Notes under the pieces: model-generated
Seen by the model: only the letters and a program-made list of their open reading frames with translations
Told to the model about the DNA's origin: nothing
The model's database searches: none
Assembly: GCA_007119985.1 (NCBI GenBank)
Contig: SKOQ01000078.1
Span: forward strand, 1-27,035
DNA: 27,035 nucleotides
Source of the DNA: Marinospirillum sp.
GTDB taxonomy: Bacteria > Pseudomonadota > Gammaproteobacteria > Pseudomonadales > Halomonadaceae
Reading direction: 5' to 3'
Translations under genes and position numbers: made by a program
In this document: piece by piece, positions 1 through 8,493 of the stretch
Numbering within the stretch: position 1 is the stretch's first letter
Layout of the letters: each line of letters begins with the position of its first letter

Positions 1-210
1 CGCTCTTTAGCACCGCCCGGCTACTCCTATCATGCCATTGGTGACTTTGATGTGGGCAAGGTAGGCTTTGGCTATCGCAACTTCACCGATGATTTTGCCG
101 ATACCGACGTTTATAAACGCCTGCAAGATCTTGGCTTCGTTGAAATACGCTATACCACCGATAATGCTTATGGTGTGCGCTACGAGCCTTGGCACATTCA
201 AGTCAGCTAA
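1..210 (+). CDS. M15-family D,D-carboxypeptidase-like protein, C-terminal part
   Basis: Open from the first base of the window and ending at TAA, this is the last 69 residues of a longer protein. What is visible resembles the zinc-binding core of VanY/DacB-like M15 peptidases: a YHAIGDFDVG segment near residues 10-19 (H11 and D17 as likely zinc ligands) and a C-terminal EPWHI motif near residues 63-67 (second His ligand). Family members trim D-Ala-D-Ala from peptidoglycan peptides, usually in the periplasm. The spacing G-D-F-D rather than the common G-x-A-x-D is a small deviation. The 5' end, any signal peptide and the catalytic Glu context are outside the window. It is followed 18 nt later by a clear hairpin terminator, so it probably ends its own transcription unit. 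Confidence 0.7.
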   Translation, partial: RSLAPPGYSYHAIGDFDVGKVGFGYRNFTDDFADTDVYKRLQDLGFVEIRYTTDNAYGVRYEPWHIQVS

Positions 211-228
211 ATGCTTCTTCTCTCTTTC

Positions 229-254
229 AGCCCAGCACTTTGCTGGGCTTTTTC
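229..254 (+). terminator. Rho-independent terminator after the M15 gene
   Basis: A perfect 9-bp stem (AGCCCAGCA / TGCTGGGCT) with a CTT loop is followed by a T-rich tract. It lies 18 nt after the stop codon and before the bax-like gene. Confidence 0.85.
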
Positions 255-308
255 GTTTATACTCTGTCTTGCAAATAAAATAACTTGTTCATTTTCTGGA
301 GCTGACGC

Positions 309-1157
309 ATGGCATCCTCCCCTCCTCAGGCTTTTAGGCTACTGATCGCCTTGAGCTTGATCATTGCGCTCTGGGCTGGCCTCAAAGAAGTCTTCACGCC
401 AGCCGAGACACACCGCTTTACTCACTTTGAAAGTCGCCCGCTTGATCCTCTGGCGCAGATGCCTGATTTCAGCCATATCAGTCATATTCCTTGGCGCAAA
501 GAAGCTTTTTTTGATGCACTGCTGCCGCTAGTTGTAGAAGAAAATCGCCGCCTCGCGTGGCAAAGGGAAGTCGTTTCAGATCTGCTGCGTCTTTCAGCTG
601 AAGAGCGTGATCAACTATCAGCCCAAGATCGTCAGCTGATTCAGGCCGTGTTACAGGAATATCGTGCTGACTGGCCCACCAGCGCCTCACAAGGATCGCG
701 TTTACTCAAACGCATTGATCAGATTCCAATGGAGCTGGTTCTGATGCAGGCCGCCAATGAATCGGCATGGGGCACCTCACGCTTTGCGCAAGAAGGCAAC
801 AATCTCTTTGGAGAATGGTGCTTCTCTGTCGGCTGCGGGCTGGTTCCAGAACGACGCCAGCCTGGCCAGCGCCATGAAGTCCGTCGCTTTCCCAGCGTGC
901 AGGCCAGCATCCAAAGCTATATGCGTAATCTGAACACTCACCGCGCCTATGCTCAACTACGCCAAATCCGTGCCCAGCGCCGTGCTGCAGGCGTCGAAGT
1001 GACCGCACAGGATCTACTACCTGGACTCCTGAGCTATTCAGAACGCGGAACAGCCTATATTCGTGAGCTGAATGCCATGCTGGTCGTCAACCAGCCTTTG
1101 ATAGATGAAGCGCTGCAGCGCTATCAGGCGTTACTTGAATCTGCATCCCAGCCCTAG
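309..1157 (+). CDS. bax: Bax-like glucosaminidase (GH73-type peptidoglycan hydrolase)
   Basis: A 282-residue protein close in length and motif content to E. coli Bax. An uncleaved or lipid-free hydrophobic anchor is visible at residues 9-24 (LLIALSLIIALWAGL), so the catalytic part should face the periplasm. The glucosaminidase/lysozyme-like domain occupies about residues 130-265, with the hallmark NESAWGTSRFA (Glu as probable catalytic acid), NNLFGEWCF and GCGLVP stretches, then SYMRNLNTHRAY and LLSYSERG. These are the conserved blocks of the family that cleaves beta-N-acetylglucosaminyl linkages in peptidoglycan. The start is supported by GGAG seven bases upstream of ATG. It stands alone between a terminator and gpsA. 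The physiological role of Bax proteins is not well defined; the family call is firm and the substrate is inferred. Confidence 0.82.
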   Translation: MASSPPQAFRLLIALSLIIALWAGLKEVFTPAETHRFTHFESRPLDPLAQMPDFSHISHIPWRKEAFFDALLPLVVEENRRLAWQREVVSDLLRLSAEERDQLSAQDRQLIQAVLQEYRADWPTSASQGSRLLKRIDQIPMELVLMQAANESAWGTSRFAQEGNNLFGEWCFSVGCGLVPERRQPGQRHEVRRFPSVQASIQSYMRNLNTHRAYAQLRQIRAQRRAAGVEVTAQDLLPGLLSYSERGTAYIRELNAMLVVNQPLIDEALQRYQALLESASQP

Positions 1158-1223
1158 AGCGCCTAGCTCATGAGCCCACACCCCCTGAGCGGGTGAAAAA
1201 ATAGGTCAATCAAAGGTTTTTAT

Positions 1224-2249
1224 ATGACAAAAGATGTTCGTGTTGCTGTTGTCGGTGGGGGAAGCTTTGGTACAGCACTCACCTCAATCATCGCTGGCAA
1301 TGGCTATCCGGTGAAACTCTGGGTCCGTGATCCTGATCTCGCCACGGCAATCAATCGTGATCACGCTAATCCGCGCTATCTGCCTGATTTGCAGCTCCCT
1401 CAAGAAGTCGAGGCCTCAACTGATTTAGGCGCGGTCGTCAGTGAAGCCGAGTTGATTTTTCTAGCTATTCCGAGCAAGGGATTTGCTGCAGTTTTACGCC
1501 AGGCCCAGCCCTATTTGACTGCCGATCACCTCCTCGTCAGCACAACCAAGGGCTTTGAGGAGCAGGGGTTTCAGTTGATGAGTCAAGTCATGCAGGCGTT
1601 GGCACCCACCCAACATATTGGTGTGCTTTCTGGGCCGAATTTAGCCAGCGAACTGGCGCAGCAACAATTAACGGCCACAGTGATTGCCAGCGCTGATCCG
1701 ATCACCCGCCGCCAGGTGCAGGAAGTCCTCAGCAACCACTACCTGCGTGTCTATGCCAATACAGATATGTATGGCGTGGAACTCGGTGGGGCCCTGAAAA
1801 ACATCTACGCTATCGCAGCAGGCATGGCCGCCGCCTTGGGCATGGGTGAAAACACCAAAAGCATGCTGATGACGCGCGCTTTGGCTGAGATGAGTCGCTT
1901 TGCAGTCAGCCTTGGTGCCAACCCGCTGACCTTTCTTGGGCTCGCTGGCGTCGGAGATCTGATCGTCACTTGTAGCTCACCGCTTTCACGTAACTTTCGT
2001 GTTGGACAGGCATTAGGACAGGGACAAACACTCGAACAAATCGTGGTCTCACTGGGTCAGGTGGCCGAAGGCGTCAATACGATCAAGCTGGTGAAAGCCA
2101 AAGCAGACGAAATGGGGATTTATATGCCTCTTGTTCAAGCGCTCTATCTGGTACTCTTTGCTGGGTACAAGCCGACAGAGGTGGCCAAGTCGATGATGGA
2201 TAGAGAGCAAAGTACAGATGTGGAATTTGTTTTGCCTCGATGTGAGTAG
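1224..2249 (+). CDS. gpsA: Glycerol-3-phosphate dehydrogenase [NAD(P)+]
   Basis: GpsA reduces dihydroxyacetone phosphate to sn-glycerol 3-phosphate in the cytoplasm, providing the backbone for phospholipid synthesis. The 341-residue length matches the family. The N-terminal Rossmann fold shows GGGSFGTAL at residues 11-19, followed by STTKGFE and LSGPNLASEL; the C-terminal helical domain has the conserved GALKNIYAIAAG block containing the catalytic lysine and the SRNFRVG/AEGVNT segments. AAAGG lies about eight bases before the ATG. It is followed 50 nt later by a small DUF4389 gene on the same strand and may be cotranscribed with it. No missing residues or frame damage were seen. Confidence 0.97.
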   Translation: MTKDVRVAVVGGGSFGTALTSIIAGNGYPVKLWVRDPDLATAINRDHANPRYLPDLQLPQEVEASTDLGAVVSEAELIFLAIPSKGFAAVLRQAQPYLTADHLLVSTTKGFEEQGFQLMSQVMQALAPTQHIGVLSGPNLASELAQQQLTATVIASADPITRRQVQEVLSNHYLRVYANTDMYGVELGGALKNIYAIAAGMAAALGMGENTKSMLMTRALAEMSRFAVSLGANPLTFLGLAGVGDLIVTCSSPLSRNFRVGQALGQGQTLEQIVVSLGQVAEGVNTIKLVKAKADEMGIYMPLVQALYLVLFAGYKPTEVAKSMMDREQSTDVEFVLPRCE

Positions 2250-2299
2250 AGCGCGAAGAGGTTAAAGCGCTTTTATCCAGTATTTAACGGAGAATCATC

Positions 2300-2683
2300 A
2301 TGGATCAACATAAAACCCAACCCAATGCCGATTTAAAACAGCGTTTAAAGGATGAAAGCTTTTGGCTACGCCTCCCCTTTATGCTGCTTTTTTTTATCGC
2401 ATGGAAGCTCGCTGAGCTGATCTTATTTGGCGTCATTATTGTCCAGCTGGTCTATCGTTTAGTGACTGGCTCACCCCAGCCACAACTTCAGGCGCTCGGC
2501 AGCCAACTGGCCTTGTATGGCTATCAAATCTACCGCTACCTCACCATGAACGCAGAGTCTAAGCCTTTTCCTTTCGCTGACTGGCCTGAAGCTGCGCCCG
2601 TAGAAAAAAACCCCTATTTACCCGATCTTCCAACGCCTTCTGATGCCCAAGAGACTCAGGCTAAATCAGCAGATTCGCTTTAA
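2300..2683 (+). CDS. DUF4389 membrane protein
   Basis: A 127-residue protein of unknown function. It has a short charged N-terminus, then a hydrophobic block at about residues 24-58 (FWLRLPFMLLFFIAWKLAELILFGVIIVQLVYRLVTG) that could form two closely spaced membrane helices, then an amphipathic segment with a YGYQIYRYLTM motif and a proline-rich, acidic tail. This pattern (RxPFMLLF..., Y.YQIY.YLT...PFPF.DWP) is characteristic of the DUF4389 family found in proteobacteria. GGAG lies eight bases before the ATG. It sits between gpsA and an esterase-like gene, both on the same strand with short gaps, so one transcript is plausible; the context gives no firm function. Confidence 0.8.
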   Translation: MDQHKTQPNADLKQRLKDESFWLRLPFMLLFFIAWKLAELILFGVIIVQLVYRLVTGSPQPQLQALGSQLALYGYQIYRYLTMNAESKPFPFADWPEAAPVEKNPYLPDLPTPSDAQETQAKSADSL

Positions 2684-2709
2684 GTTTAAGTCTTACAAGG
2701 ATGCCTTCT

Positions 2710-3615
2710 ATGTGGAATGATTTGCTCTGGCCACTCGCTGCTGTACAGCAGAGTGCCGACTTTATCAATCGTCAGCTTTTGGCCAGTCAATGCCGCCTCT
2801 TGCGTGATTACGTCAATGAGCTCAACCCTTACTCACGCTTGCCGCACGATGTCGAACAGCTCTCGCTCACCATTAACCAATGTGCCGCGGAACTCCTCAG
2901 CATCAAAGGCAGCACGAGCCAGCGCTACTTGCTTTATCTTCATGGTGGCGGTTTTGCTCTTGGCTCGCTCGATACGCATCGTGAACTCTGCACTGCCTTG
3001 ACACGCTATGCCGATGCGCGAACACTGGCGATCGATTATCGCCTCGCTCCTGACCACCCTGCACCCGCAGGACTCGAAGATGCCTATGCGGCCTATCAGT
3101 GGTTACTAGAGCAGGGCGTCACGCCGGATCGGATCGCGCTTGCTGGCGATTCAGCTGGCGGCGGCTTGGCGCTGGCTTTACTGCAAAAACTCAAACACGA
3201 GCAACTGGCTCAGCCTGCCGCCGTCGCACTCTTTTCACCTTGGGTAGATTTAACCTGCTCGAGCCCATCTATGGATCTGAATGCCGCGACCGACCCTGTA
3301 CTCAATAAGGTGCAAATGCATGCCTTTGCAGAGCTCTATGCGGATCGGCAAGCGCTGGATGACCCACTGATTTCGCCTTTATACGGCCCTTTAGATGGCT
3401 TGCCTCCGATGCATCTCCAAGTGAGCCTGCAAGAAGTACTGCGTGATGATACACGCCGTTTAGCCCGAGGGTTACAGCAAGCGGGTGGACGAGTCGATCT
3501 TAAAGAGCAACCTTGGATGCCGCACGTTTGGCAACTCCTTTACCGCTACCTACCCCAAGCCGCAGCCAGTGTCCGCCAAGCGGCGCGTTTCATTAAAGTC
3601 GAGACGCGTGGCTAG
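2710..3615 (+). CDS. Alpha/beta hydrolase, hormone-sensitive-lipase type esterase
   Basis: Cytoplasmic-looking carboxylester hydrolase of about 301 residues. The oxyanion-hole motif HGGGF lies near residue 78 and the nucleophile elbow GDSAGGG near residue 147, the two signatures of the HSL (bacterial family IV) group. The likely acid is the Asp in EVLRDD and the His lies in MPHVWQ close to the C-terminus. I chose the ATG at 2710 rather than the upstream ATG at 2701, because AAGG at 2697-2700 abuts the first ATG but is nine bases from the second. The stretch 2697-2712 is a palindromic leader shared with fxsA and hmuT. The substrate cannot be read from the sequence. The gene converges on another alpha/beta hydrolase with only 29 bp between the stop codons and no obvious terminator. 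Confidence 0.85.
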   Translation: MWNDLLWPLAAVQQSADFINRQLLASQCRLLRDYVNELNPYSRLPHDVEQLSLTINQCAAELLSIKGSTSQRYLLYLHGGGFALGSLDTHRELCTALTRYADARTLAIDYRLAPDHPAPAGLEDAYAAYQWLLEQGVTPDRIALAGDSAGGGLALALLQKLKHEQLAQPAAVALFSPWVDLTCSSPSMDLNAATDPVLNKVQMHAFAELYADRQALDDPLISPLYGPLDGLPPMHLQVSLQEVLRDDTRRLARGLQQAGGRVDLKEQPWMPHVWQLLYRYLPQAAASVRQAARFIKVETRG

Positions 3616-3644
3616 GCAAAGCGGCAAAGAAGCGCTCTTGTCGA

Positions 3645-4451
3645 TCAGGCCGGCGTGACTAGGGCGGCCTGCTCAGCCATCTTCTTCAATAAAGCTTGGC
3701 GTGTTGCTTCTGGATGCTCCAAGGGGAACATATGACTACCCGCCAAAGCTGAGCAGGTAATCCCCCGTGCCTCAATACGCTTGCGACGCGCCGCATTTAA
3801 GAGCTGGCTATCCAAACCATAGAAAAGATGCGTCGGCACCTTAAGGCGGCGATGACTCCAAGTCAGATGATCTGCCAGGTGGCGAAAGATCGCCAGCTCA
3901 ACCTGAGGCTGAAAACGCAGCTGAATCCCACCTTGTGACGCGGGTTCTGTCCCAGCCTGCAAATAATCGCGCAGGGCTTGCGGATCAAAATGCCGAAAGA
4001 GCTTTTTAGTGCGTAGATTCTCTTCAGCCGCTTGCAGATCAGGCCAGTGGCTACGGCGTCCACGGGTGATACCCGCCGGTGTAATGCGATCGATAAAGCC
4101 AAAGCGTTTACCCACCTTTAAGCCCCAGCTATCCGAGCCGAACATCAAGGGGGGATCGAGTAGGATAATCTGCTGAAAGCGCTCTGGCTGTTCAAGCGCA
4201 GCCATATAGGTGACGACGCCACCTAAAGAGTGACCAATACCAATCACGGGCTGATCCCCTGCCTGCTGCTCTAGGTAATCCAGCAGCTCCTGCGCTAAGG
4301 GCTTCCAATTCGGTGCAATCGGGTACTGAGGGTGATGTCCAAGGCGATCAATAGCTAAAACCTGATAATCCAAGCTTAAGGGCCCTAATAGCTGCTGATA
4401 ACTGCCCGCAGGAAAACCATTCGCATGGGCAAAGTGTAAAAAGGGACGCAT
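3645..4451 (-). CDS. Alpha/beta hydrolase (GHSLGG type)
   Basis: A 268-residue soluble alpha/beta-hydrolase-fold protein. Visible are the N-terminal FAHANGFP block (oxyanion region), the nucleophile motif GHSLGG near residue 95, a probable acid in FYGLDSQL and a probable catalytic His in AGSHMFPLEHP near the C-terminus. This pattern fits the broad group of lipases/esterases and related hydrolases with FAHANG starts; substrate unknown. In-frame starts exist at 4469 (TTG) and 4463 (ATG), but GGAG sits six bases before the ATG at 4451, which also starts the conserved region, so this start is preferred. It is transcribed toward the convergent HSL-type esterase. Confidence 0.8.
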   Translation of the reverse strand: MRPFLHFAHANGFPAGSYQQLLGPLSLDYQVLAIDRLGHHPQYPIAPNWKPLAQELLDYLEQQAGDQPVIGIGHSLGGVVTYMAALEQPERFQQIILLDPPLMFGSDSWGLKVGKRFGFIDRITPAGITRGRRSHWPDLQAAEENLRTKKLFRHFDPQALRDYLQAGTEPASQGGIQLRFQPQVELAIFRHLADHLTWSHRRLKVPTHLFYGLDSQLLNAARRKRIEARGITCSALAGSHMFPLEHPEATRQALLKKMAEQAALVTPA

Positions 4452-4585
4452 GTGCTTCTCCATAATCAATCATCCATCTCAAAATCCTCTGCGACATGAT
4501 CTTACTGATCTGCAAACAGCAGAGGGTACGGCGAATAAAAATAATCCTGAGTAAAAGACTCAACCTCAGCCTTTCTTTTTAGCAT

Positions 4586-4624
4586 AAAAAAAGGCGACAT
4601 GATCACCATCATCTCGCCTTTTTT
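4586..4624 (-). terminator. Terminator after cysS, symmetric
   Basis: An 11-bp stem (AAAAAAGGCGA / TCGCCTTTTTT) continues after one mismatch into a second stem ATGAT / ATCAT with a CACC loop. The A/T tracts on both arms make it usable in both directions; its position 22 nt after the cysS stop makes that gene the main client. Confidence 0.85.
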
Positions 4625-4645
4625 CATACTCTGCCTTTTTAATAC

Positions 4646-6094
4646 CTAGGCGCGTGTCCAGCTAGTTCCGTCTTTGGTGTCTTTCAAAATAACACCCTGA
4701 GCGGCCAGCTCATCACGAATACGATCTGCCTCAGCAAAATTTCGCTCTTGCTTGGCCATCAAGCGCTTCTCGATCAATGTCTCAATCACATCGGGATTGA
4801 CCGAGCTTTGGGCTGCCTGTCCACCTTGCAAAAAGAGCTGCGGCTCTTGCTGTAATAGACCAAGAATGCCACCCAGATCACGCAGCTCTGCCGCAAGGGC
4901 CGAAGCGAGCAGCGCTTCATCCGCTTCAATCGCTCGATTCAAAGCACGCGTAAGATCAAAGAGCACGGCCAGCGCCTCAGGTGTATTGAAATCATCATCC
5001 ATCACCTGCATAAAGCGCGCGCGCCAATCACCAGCTTGGACGACTCGCTCTTGATCCACTACCGGAGCCACCTGGTTCAGCGCGGTATAAAAACGCTCAA
5101 GACCTTTGCGGGCTTCATGCAGCGCACTTTCTGCATAGTTAATCGCTGAACGGTAATGGCTCGCCAGCAGCAGATAACGGATCACCTCAGCATCATGCTG
5201 TTCCAAGACATCCCGGATCGTAAAGAAGTTGCCTAAGGATTTAGACATCTTCTCTTGATCCACGCGCACCGCGCCAGCATGCATCCAGGTATTGACATAC
5301 TTCTGCCCTGTGGCGGCTTCGCTTTGTGCGATTTCATTTTCATGATGCGGAAAAGGCAGATCAGGGCCGCCGCCATGAATATCAAAGGTATTGCCTAAGC
5401 AGCAGGTCGACATGGCCGAACACTCGATATGCCAACCAGGGCGCCCCTCACCCCAAGGTGAAGGCCAGCTGACCTCACCTTCTTTGGCGGCTTTCCACAA
5501 GACAAAATCGAGCGGATCTTCTTTAAAACCATCCACCTCGACACGCGCTCCCGCCTGCAGCTCATCCAACTGACGATTGGTCAGCTGCCCGTAACCAGCA
5601 AACTTGCGTACACGATAGTAGACATCGCCATTGGTGGCAGCATAGGCATAACCCTTCTGCTCCAAAGTCTGCACCAGTGCGATGATCTGATCGATATAGG
5701 CCGTAGCACGTGGCTCAAGATCAGGACGCAGCACACCAAGACGGGCCTCATCTTCGTGCATGGCTTCGATCATGCGTTGCGTCAGCTGATTGATGGGCTC
5801 GTTGTTTTCATCTGCGCGCTTGAGAATCTTGTCGTCGATATCGGTGATATTGCGCACATAGGTGACTTGATAGCCCCGCTCGCGCAGATAGCGCGTGATC
5901 ATATCAAACACCACCATCACCCGTGCATGGCCGATGTGACACAGGTCATACACCGTCACACCACACACATACATCTTGATCTGCCCTGGGGTGATCGGTT
6001 GCAGGCGTTCTTTCTGGCGTGTCAGGGTGTTATACACCTTGATCTCAGGCAGAGGCTGTCCTATCGAGGTCTGTTGCTGCGAACTTGCGGCCAT
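4646..6094 (-). CDS. cysS: Cysteinyl-tRNA synthetase
   Basis: Charges tRNA-Cys with cysteine in the cytosol. The 482-residue class I synthetase has MYVCGVTVYDLCHIGHAR around residues 41-58 (HIGH signature at 53-56; first zinc-ligand Cys at 44), WHIECSAM and HGGGPDLPFPHHENE (zinc ligands and active-site His residues), and the EKMSKSLGNF loop. The C-terminal anticodon region and a final basic segment are complete. A TTG at 6127 would extend it, but the ATG at 6094 lies 2 nt after the glnS stop with AGGG upstream, so translational coupling to glnS is likely. Compared with E. coli CysS there are about 16 additional N-terminal residues. Confidence 0.97.
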   Translation of the reverse strand: MAASSQQQTSIGQPLPEIKVYNTLTRQKERLQPITPGQIKMYVCGVTVYDLCHIGHARVMVVFDMITRYLRERGYQVTYVRNITDIDDKILKRADENNEPINQLTQRMIEAMHEDEARLGVLRPDLEPRATAYIDQIIALVQTLEQKGYAYAATNGDVYYRVRKFAGYGQLTNRQLDELQAGARVEVDGFKEDPLDFVLWKAAKEGEVSWPSPWGEGRPGWHIECSAMSTCCLGNTFDIHGGGPDLPFPHHENEIAQSEAATGQKYVNTWMHAGAVRVDQEKMSKSLGNFFTIRDVLEQHDAEVIRYLLLASHYRSAINYAESALHEARKGLERFYTALNQVAPVVDQERVVQAGDWRARFMQVMDDDFNTPEALAVLFDLTRALNRAIEADEALLASALAAELRDLGGILGLLQQEPQLFLQGGQAAQSSVNPDVIETLIEKRLMAKQERNFAEADRIRDELAAQGVILKDTKDGTSWTRA

Positions 6095-6096
6095 GG

Positions 6097-7782
6097 TTAG
6101 CTGCCCTTTTTCTGAATTTTTGCCCAAGAGTCTTTCAAGCCCACAGTGCGGTTGAAGACCAGCTTCTCGCCTGGCTGATGCTGGTAGCGATCGGCACAGA
6201 AGTAGCCAACCCGCTCAAACTGGAAGCGATCTTCTGGCTGAGCTTCAGCTAAACTCGGTTCACAGTAAGCTTGGATCACTTGCAGAGAATCGGGATTCAA
6301 ATGCTCAAGAAAATCCGTGTCCTTATCCGCATCAGGCGCTTCGACTTGGAACAGATTGTCATAAAGGCGCACTTCAGCCGGAATCGCATGCTGAGCACTG
6401 ACCCAGTGAATCACGCCTTTCACCTTACGGCCTTCTGGGTTCTTACCCAACGTATCCGGATCATAAGAGCAGCGCAGCTCCACCACCTCGCCCTGTGCAT
6501 TCTTGATCACTTCATCACAACGGATAACCCAGGCATTGCGCAGGCGCACTTCCTGCCCAGGCGCCAGACGGAAGAACTTTTTCGGTGGCTCTTCCATAAA
6601 ATCATCACGGTCAATATAAAGCTCACGCGTAAAGGGCAGACGACGCTCGCCCAACTCTTCTCGCGCTGGGTGATGAGGCGAGCTTAACTCCACCTCTTCA
6701 CCTTCTTTCCAGTTGGTCAGAACCACTTTGATTGGATTCAGCACCACCATCGCACGGCGGGCAGCGTGCTCAAGATCATTGCGTAGCGCAAAATAAAGCA
6801 TGTTGATATCCACCACACCACCAGAGCGGGTCACACCGATCATGTCGCAGAAATCACGCAAGGATTTGGCGGTATAACCACGGCGACGCAAACCGGCAAT
6901 GGTTGGCATGCGTGGATCATCCCAGCCTTCGACTATCCCTTCATCAACCAGCAGCTTCAGCTTCCGCTTGGATGTGACGGTGTAATTCAGATTCAGGCGC
7001 GCAAACTCAGTTTGCACTGGTTGACTGGGCACCGGCAGATGGCGCAGGAACCACTCATACAAGGGACGATGGTCTTCAAACTCCAGCGTACATAAAGAGT
7101 GGGTAATCCCCTCAATCGCATCCGACTGACCATGAGTAAAATCATAGCTGGGATAAATACACCATTGATCCCCAGTTTGGTGATGATGTGCATGACGAAT
7201 ACGATACAAAATGGGATCACGCAGATTGATATTCGGGGCGGCCATATCAATTTTGGCGCGCAATACCTTCGCGCCATTGGGATAAGCACCCGCACGCATC
7301 TGTTCAAATTCAGCCAGATTCTCTTCAACCGAGCGCTCACGATAGGGACTAGGGCGTCCTGGCTCAGTCAGCGTACCGCGATACTCACGCATCTGTTCAG
7401 CATTGAGCTCACACACATAGGCCAAACCTTCACGAATTAAATGCACCGCCCACTGATAAAGCTGCTCAAAATAGTTGGAAGCAAAGCGCACCTCACCAGC
7501 CCATTGGTAGCCTAACCAGCGAATATCTTCTTGAATGGCATCAATATAAGCCTGACTTTCTTTCTCTGGGTTGGTGTCATCAAAACGCAGATGACAGGCC
7601 CCACCCAACTCCTCGGCTAAACCAAAGTTCAAGCAAATGCTTTTAGCATGGCCGATATGCAGGTATCCATTGGGTTCAGGAGGAAAACGGGTCACGATAT
7701 TTTGTGCTTGGCCCGCTTCACGCTGCTGGTGAATCATTGTGCGAATAAAGTTAGATGCAGCAGTAATTTCTGGCTGGCTCAT
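6097..7782 (-). CDS. glnS: Glutaminyl-tRNA synthetase
   Basis: Attaches glutamine to tRNA-Gln; 561 residues, typical for GlnS. The Rossmann domain has FPPEPNGYLHIGHAKS with HIGH at residues 42-45, the FDDTNPEKE segment that binds the tRNA acceptor end, and the SYDFTHGQSDAIEGITHSLCTLEFEDHRPLYEW block typical of GlnS. The KMSKS equivalent reads VTSKRKL, where E. coli has VMSKRKL. The C-terminal beta-barrel anticodon-binding part is complete. It heads a two-gene unit with cysS and is divergent from ppiB; the SD before its ATG is weak. Confidence 0.97.
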   Translation of the reverse strand: MSQPEITAASNFIRTMIHQQREAGQAQNIVTRFPPEPNGYLHIGHAKSICLNFGLAEELGGACHLRFDDTNPEKESQAYIDAIQEDIRWLGYQWAGEVRFASNYFEQLYQWAVHLIREGLAYVCELNAEQMREYRGTLTEPGRPSPYRERSVEENLAEFEQMRAGAYPNGAKVLRAKIDMAAPNINLRDPILYRIRHAHHHQTGDQWCIYPSYDFTHGQSDAIEGITHSLCTLEFEDHRPLYEWFLRHLPVPSQPVQTEFARLNLNYTVTSKRKLKLLVDEGIVEGWDDPRMPTIAGLRRRGYTAKSLRDFCDMIGVTRSGGVVDINMLYFALRNDLEHAARRAMVVLNPIKVVLTNWKEGEEVELSSPHHPAREELGERRLPFTRELYIDRDDFMEEPPKKFFRLAPGQEVRLRNAWVIRCDEVIKNAQGEVVELRCSYDPDTLGKNPEGRKVKGVIHWVSAQHAIPAEVRLYDNLFQVEAPDADKDTDFLEHLNPDSLQVIQAYCEPSLAEAQPEDRFQFERVGYFCADRYQHQPGEKLVFNRTVGLKDSWAKIQKKGS

Positions 7783-7827
7783 GGGGCTCGCTTCTTAGCT
7801 GAATGGTAAAAGGATGGTCAAAGCTTA

Positions 7828-7856
7828 TTGGTGAAAAGCCTAAAGATCAGTATTAT
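7828..7856 (+). promoter_or_regulatory. Candidate sigma-70 promoter for ppiB-lpxH
   Basis: TTGGTG, a 17-base spacer and TATTAT (five of six bases of the -10 consensus) lie about 105 bp before the ppiB start. The -35 is only moderately matched. Confidence 0.4.
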
Positions 7857-7960
7857 ACGGCAGCGCACCGCCTTCGACTAGGAAGCACTGATCTGGCATC
7901 CTGATCAGCCCTTCAGTTGGCGGTTTTTTGCCTAACAGATGACTTTAATGGAGCCGCTTC

Positions 7961-8479
7961 ATGTCTGCAACCCAACCACAAGTTCGCCTGGTGACGAATT
8001 TCGGCGAGATTATTCTTGAACTCAATGCTGAAAAAGCCCCGATCACCGTGGCCAACTTTCTGAGCTATGTGGATAACGGCCACTATAACGGCACCATCTT
8101 CCACCGCGTGATCAGCAACTTTATGATCCAAGGCGGCGGCTTTGATGAAGACTTCAACCAAAAGCCCACACAAGCGACCATTGAAAACGAAGCCGATAAC
8201 GGTTTGGGCAATGTCAATGGCAGCATCGCCATGGCGCGGACCATGGACCCGCACTCAGCCAGTGCACAGTTTTTCATCAATGTGAAGGATAACGACTTCT
8301 TGAACCACAGCAGCAAAACCATGCAAGGCTGGGGCTATGCGGTCTTTGGTCGTGTCATTGAAGGTATGGACATCGTCGAAAGCATCAAGGCCGTCGAGAC
8401 AGGCAACCGCCAAGGCCATCAAGATGTGCCACGCGAGAACGTGGTCATCGAGCGCGCTGAGCGTGTGGCGGCGGAATAA
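7961..8479 (+). CDS. ppiB: Peptidyl-prolyl cis-trans isomerase B, cytosolic cyclophilin
   Basis: A 172-residue single-domain cyclophilin that catalyses cis-trans isomerisation of prolyl bonds. No signal peptide is present, so it is the cytosolic PpiB type rather than periplasmic PpiA. Conserved blocks are TNFGEIILELNAEKAPITVANFLSYV, the active-site FHRVISNFMIQGG (Arg of the catalytic site), and SIAMARTMDPHSASAQFFINVKDNDFLN (with the substrate-binding FFIN). GGAG lies seven bases before the ATG. lpxH starts 14 nt after its stop, so the two are probably one operon, divergent from glnS-cysS; this order is common in pseudomonads and relatives. Confidence 0.96.
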   Translation: MSATQPQVRLVTNFGEIILELNAEKAPITVANFLSYVDNGHYNGTIFHRVISNFMIQGGGFDEDFNQKPTQATIENEADNGLGNVNGSIAMARTMDPHSASAQFFINVKDNDFLNHSSKTMQGWGYAVFGRVIEGMDIVESIKAVETGNRQGHQDVPRENVVIERAERVAAE

Positions 8480-8493
8480 GCACCAGCTCAAGC

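Noticed and set aside
7..201. Minus-strand open frame and overlapping plus-strand frame (68-283)
   Set aside because: The plus frame beginning at base 1 carries the M15 motifs and a matching terminator; the others are shadows.
1187..1200. Hairpin-like CACCC / GGGTG before gpsA as a terminator
   Set aside because: Followed by A residues, not T, on the plus strand, and only five base pairs.
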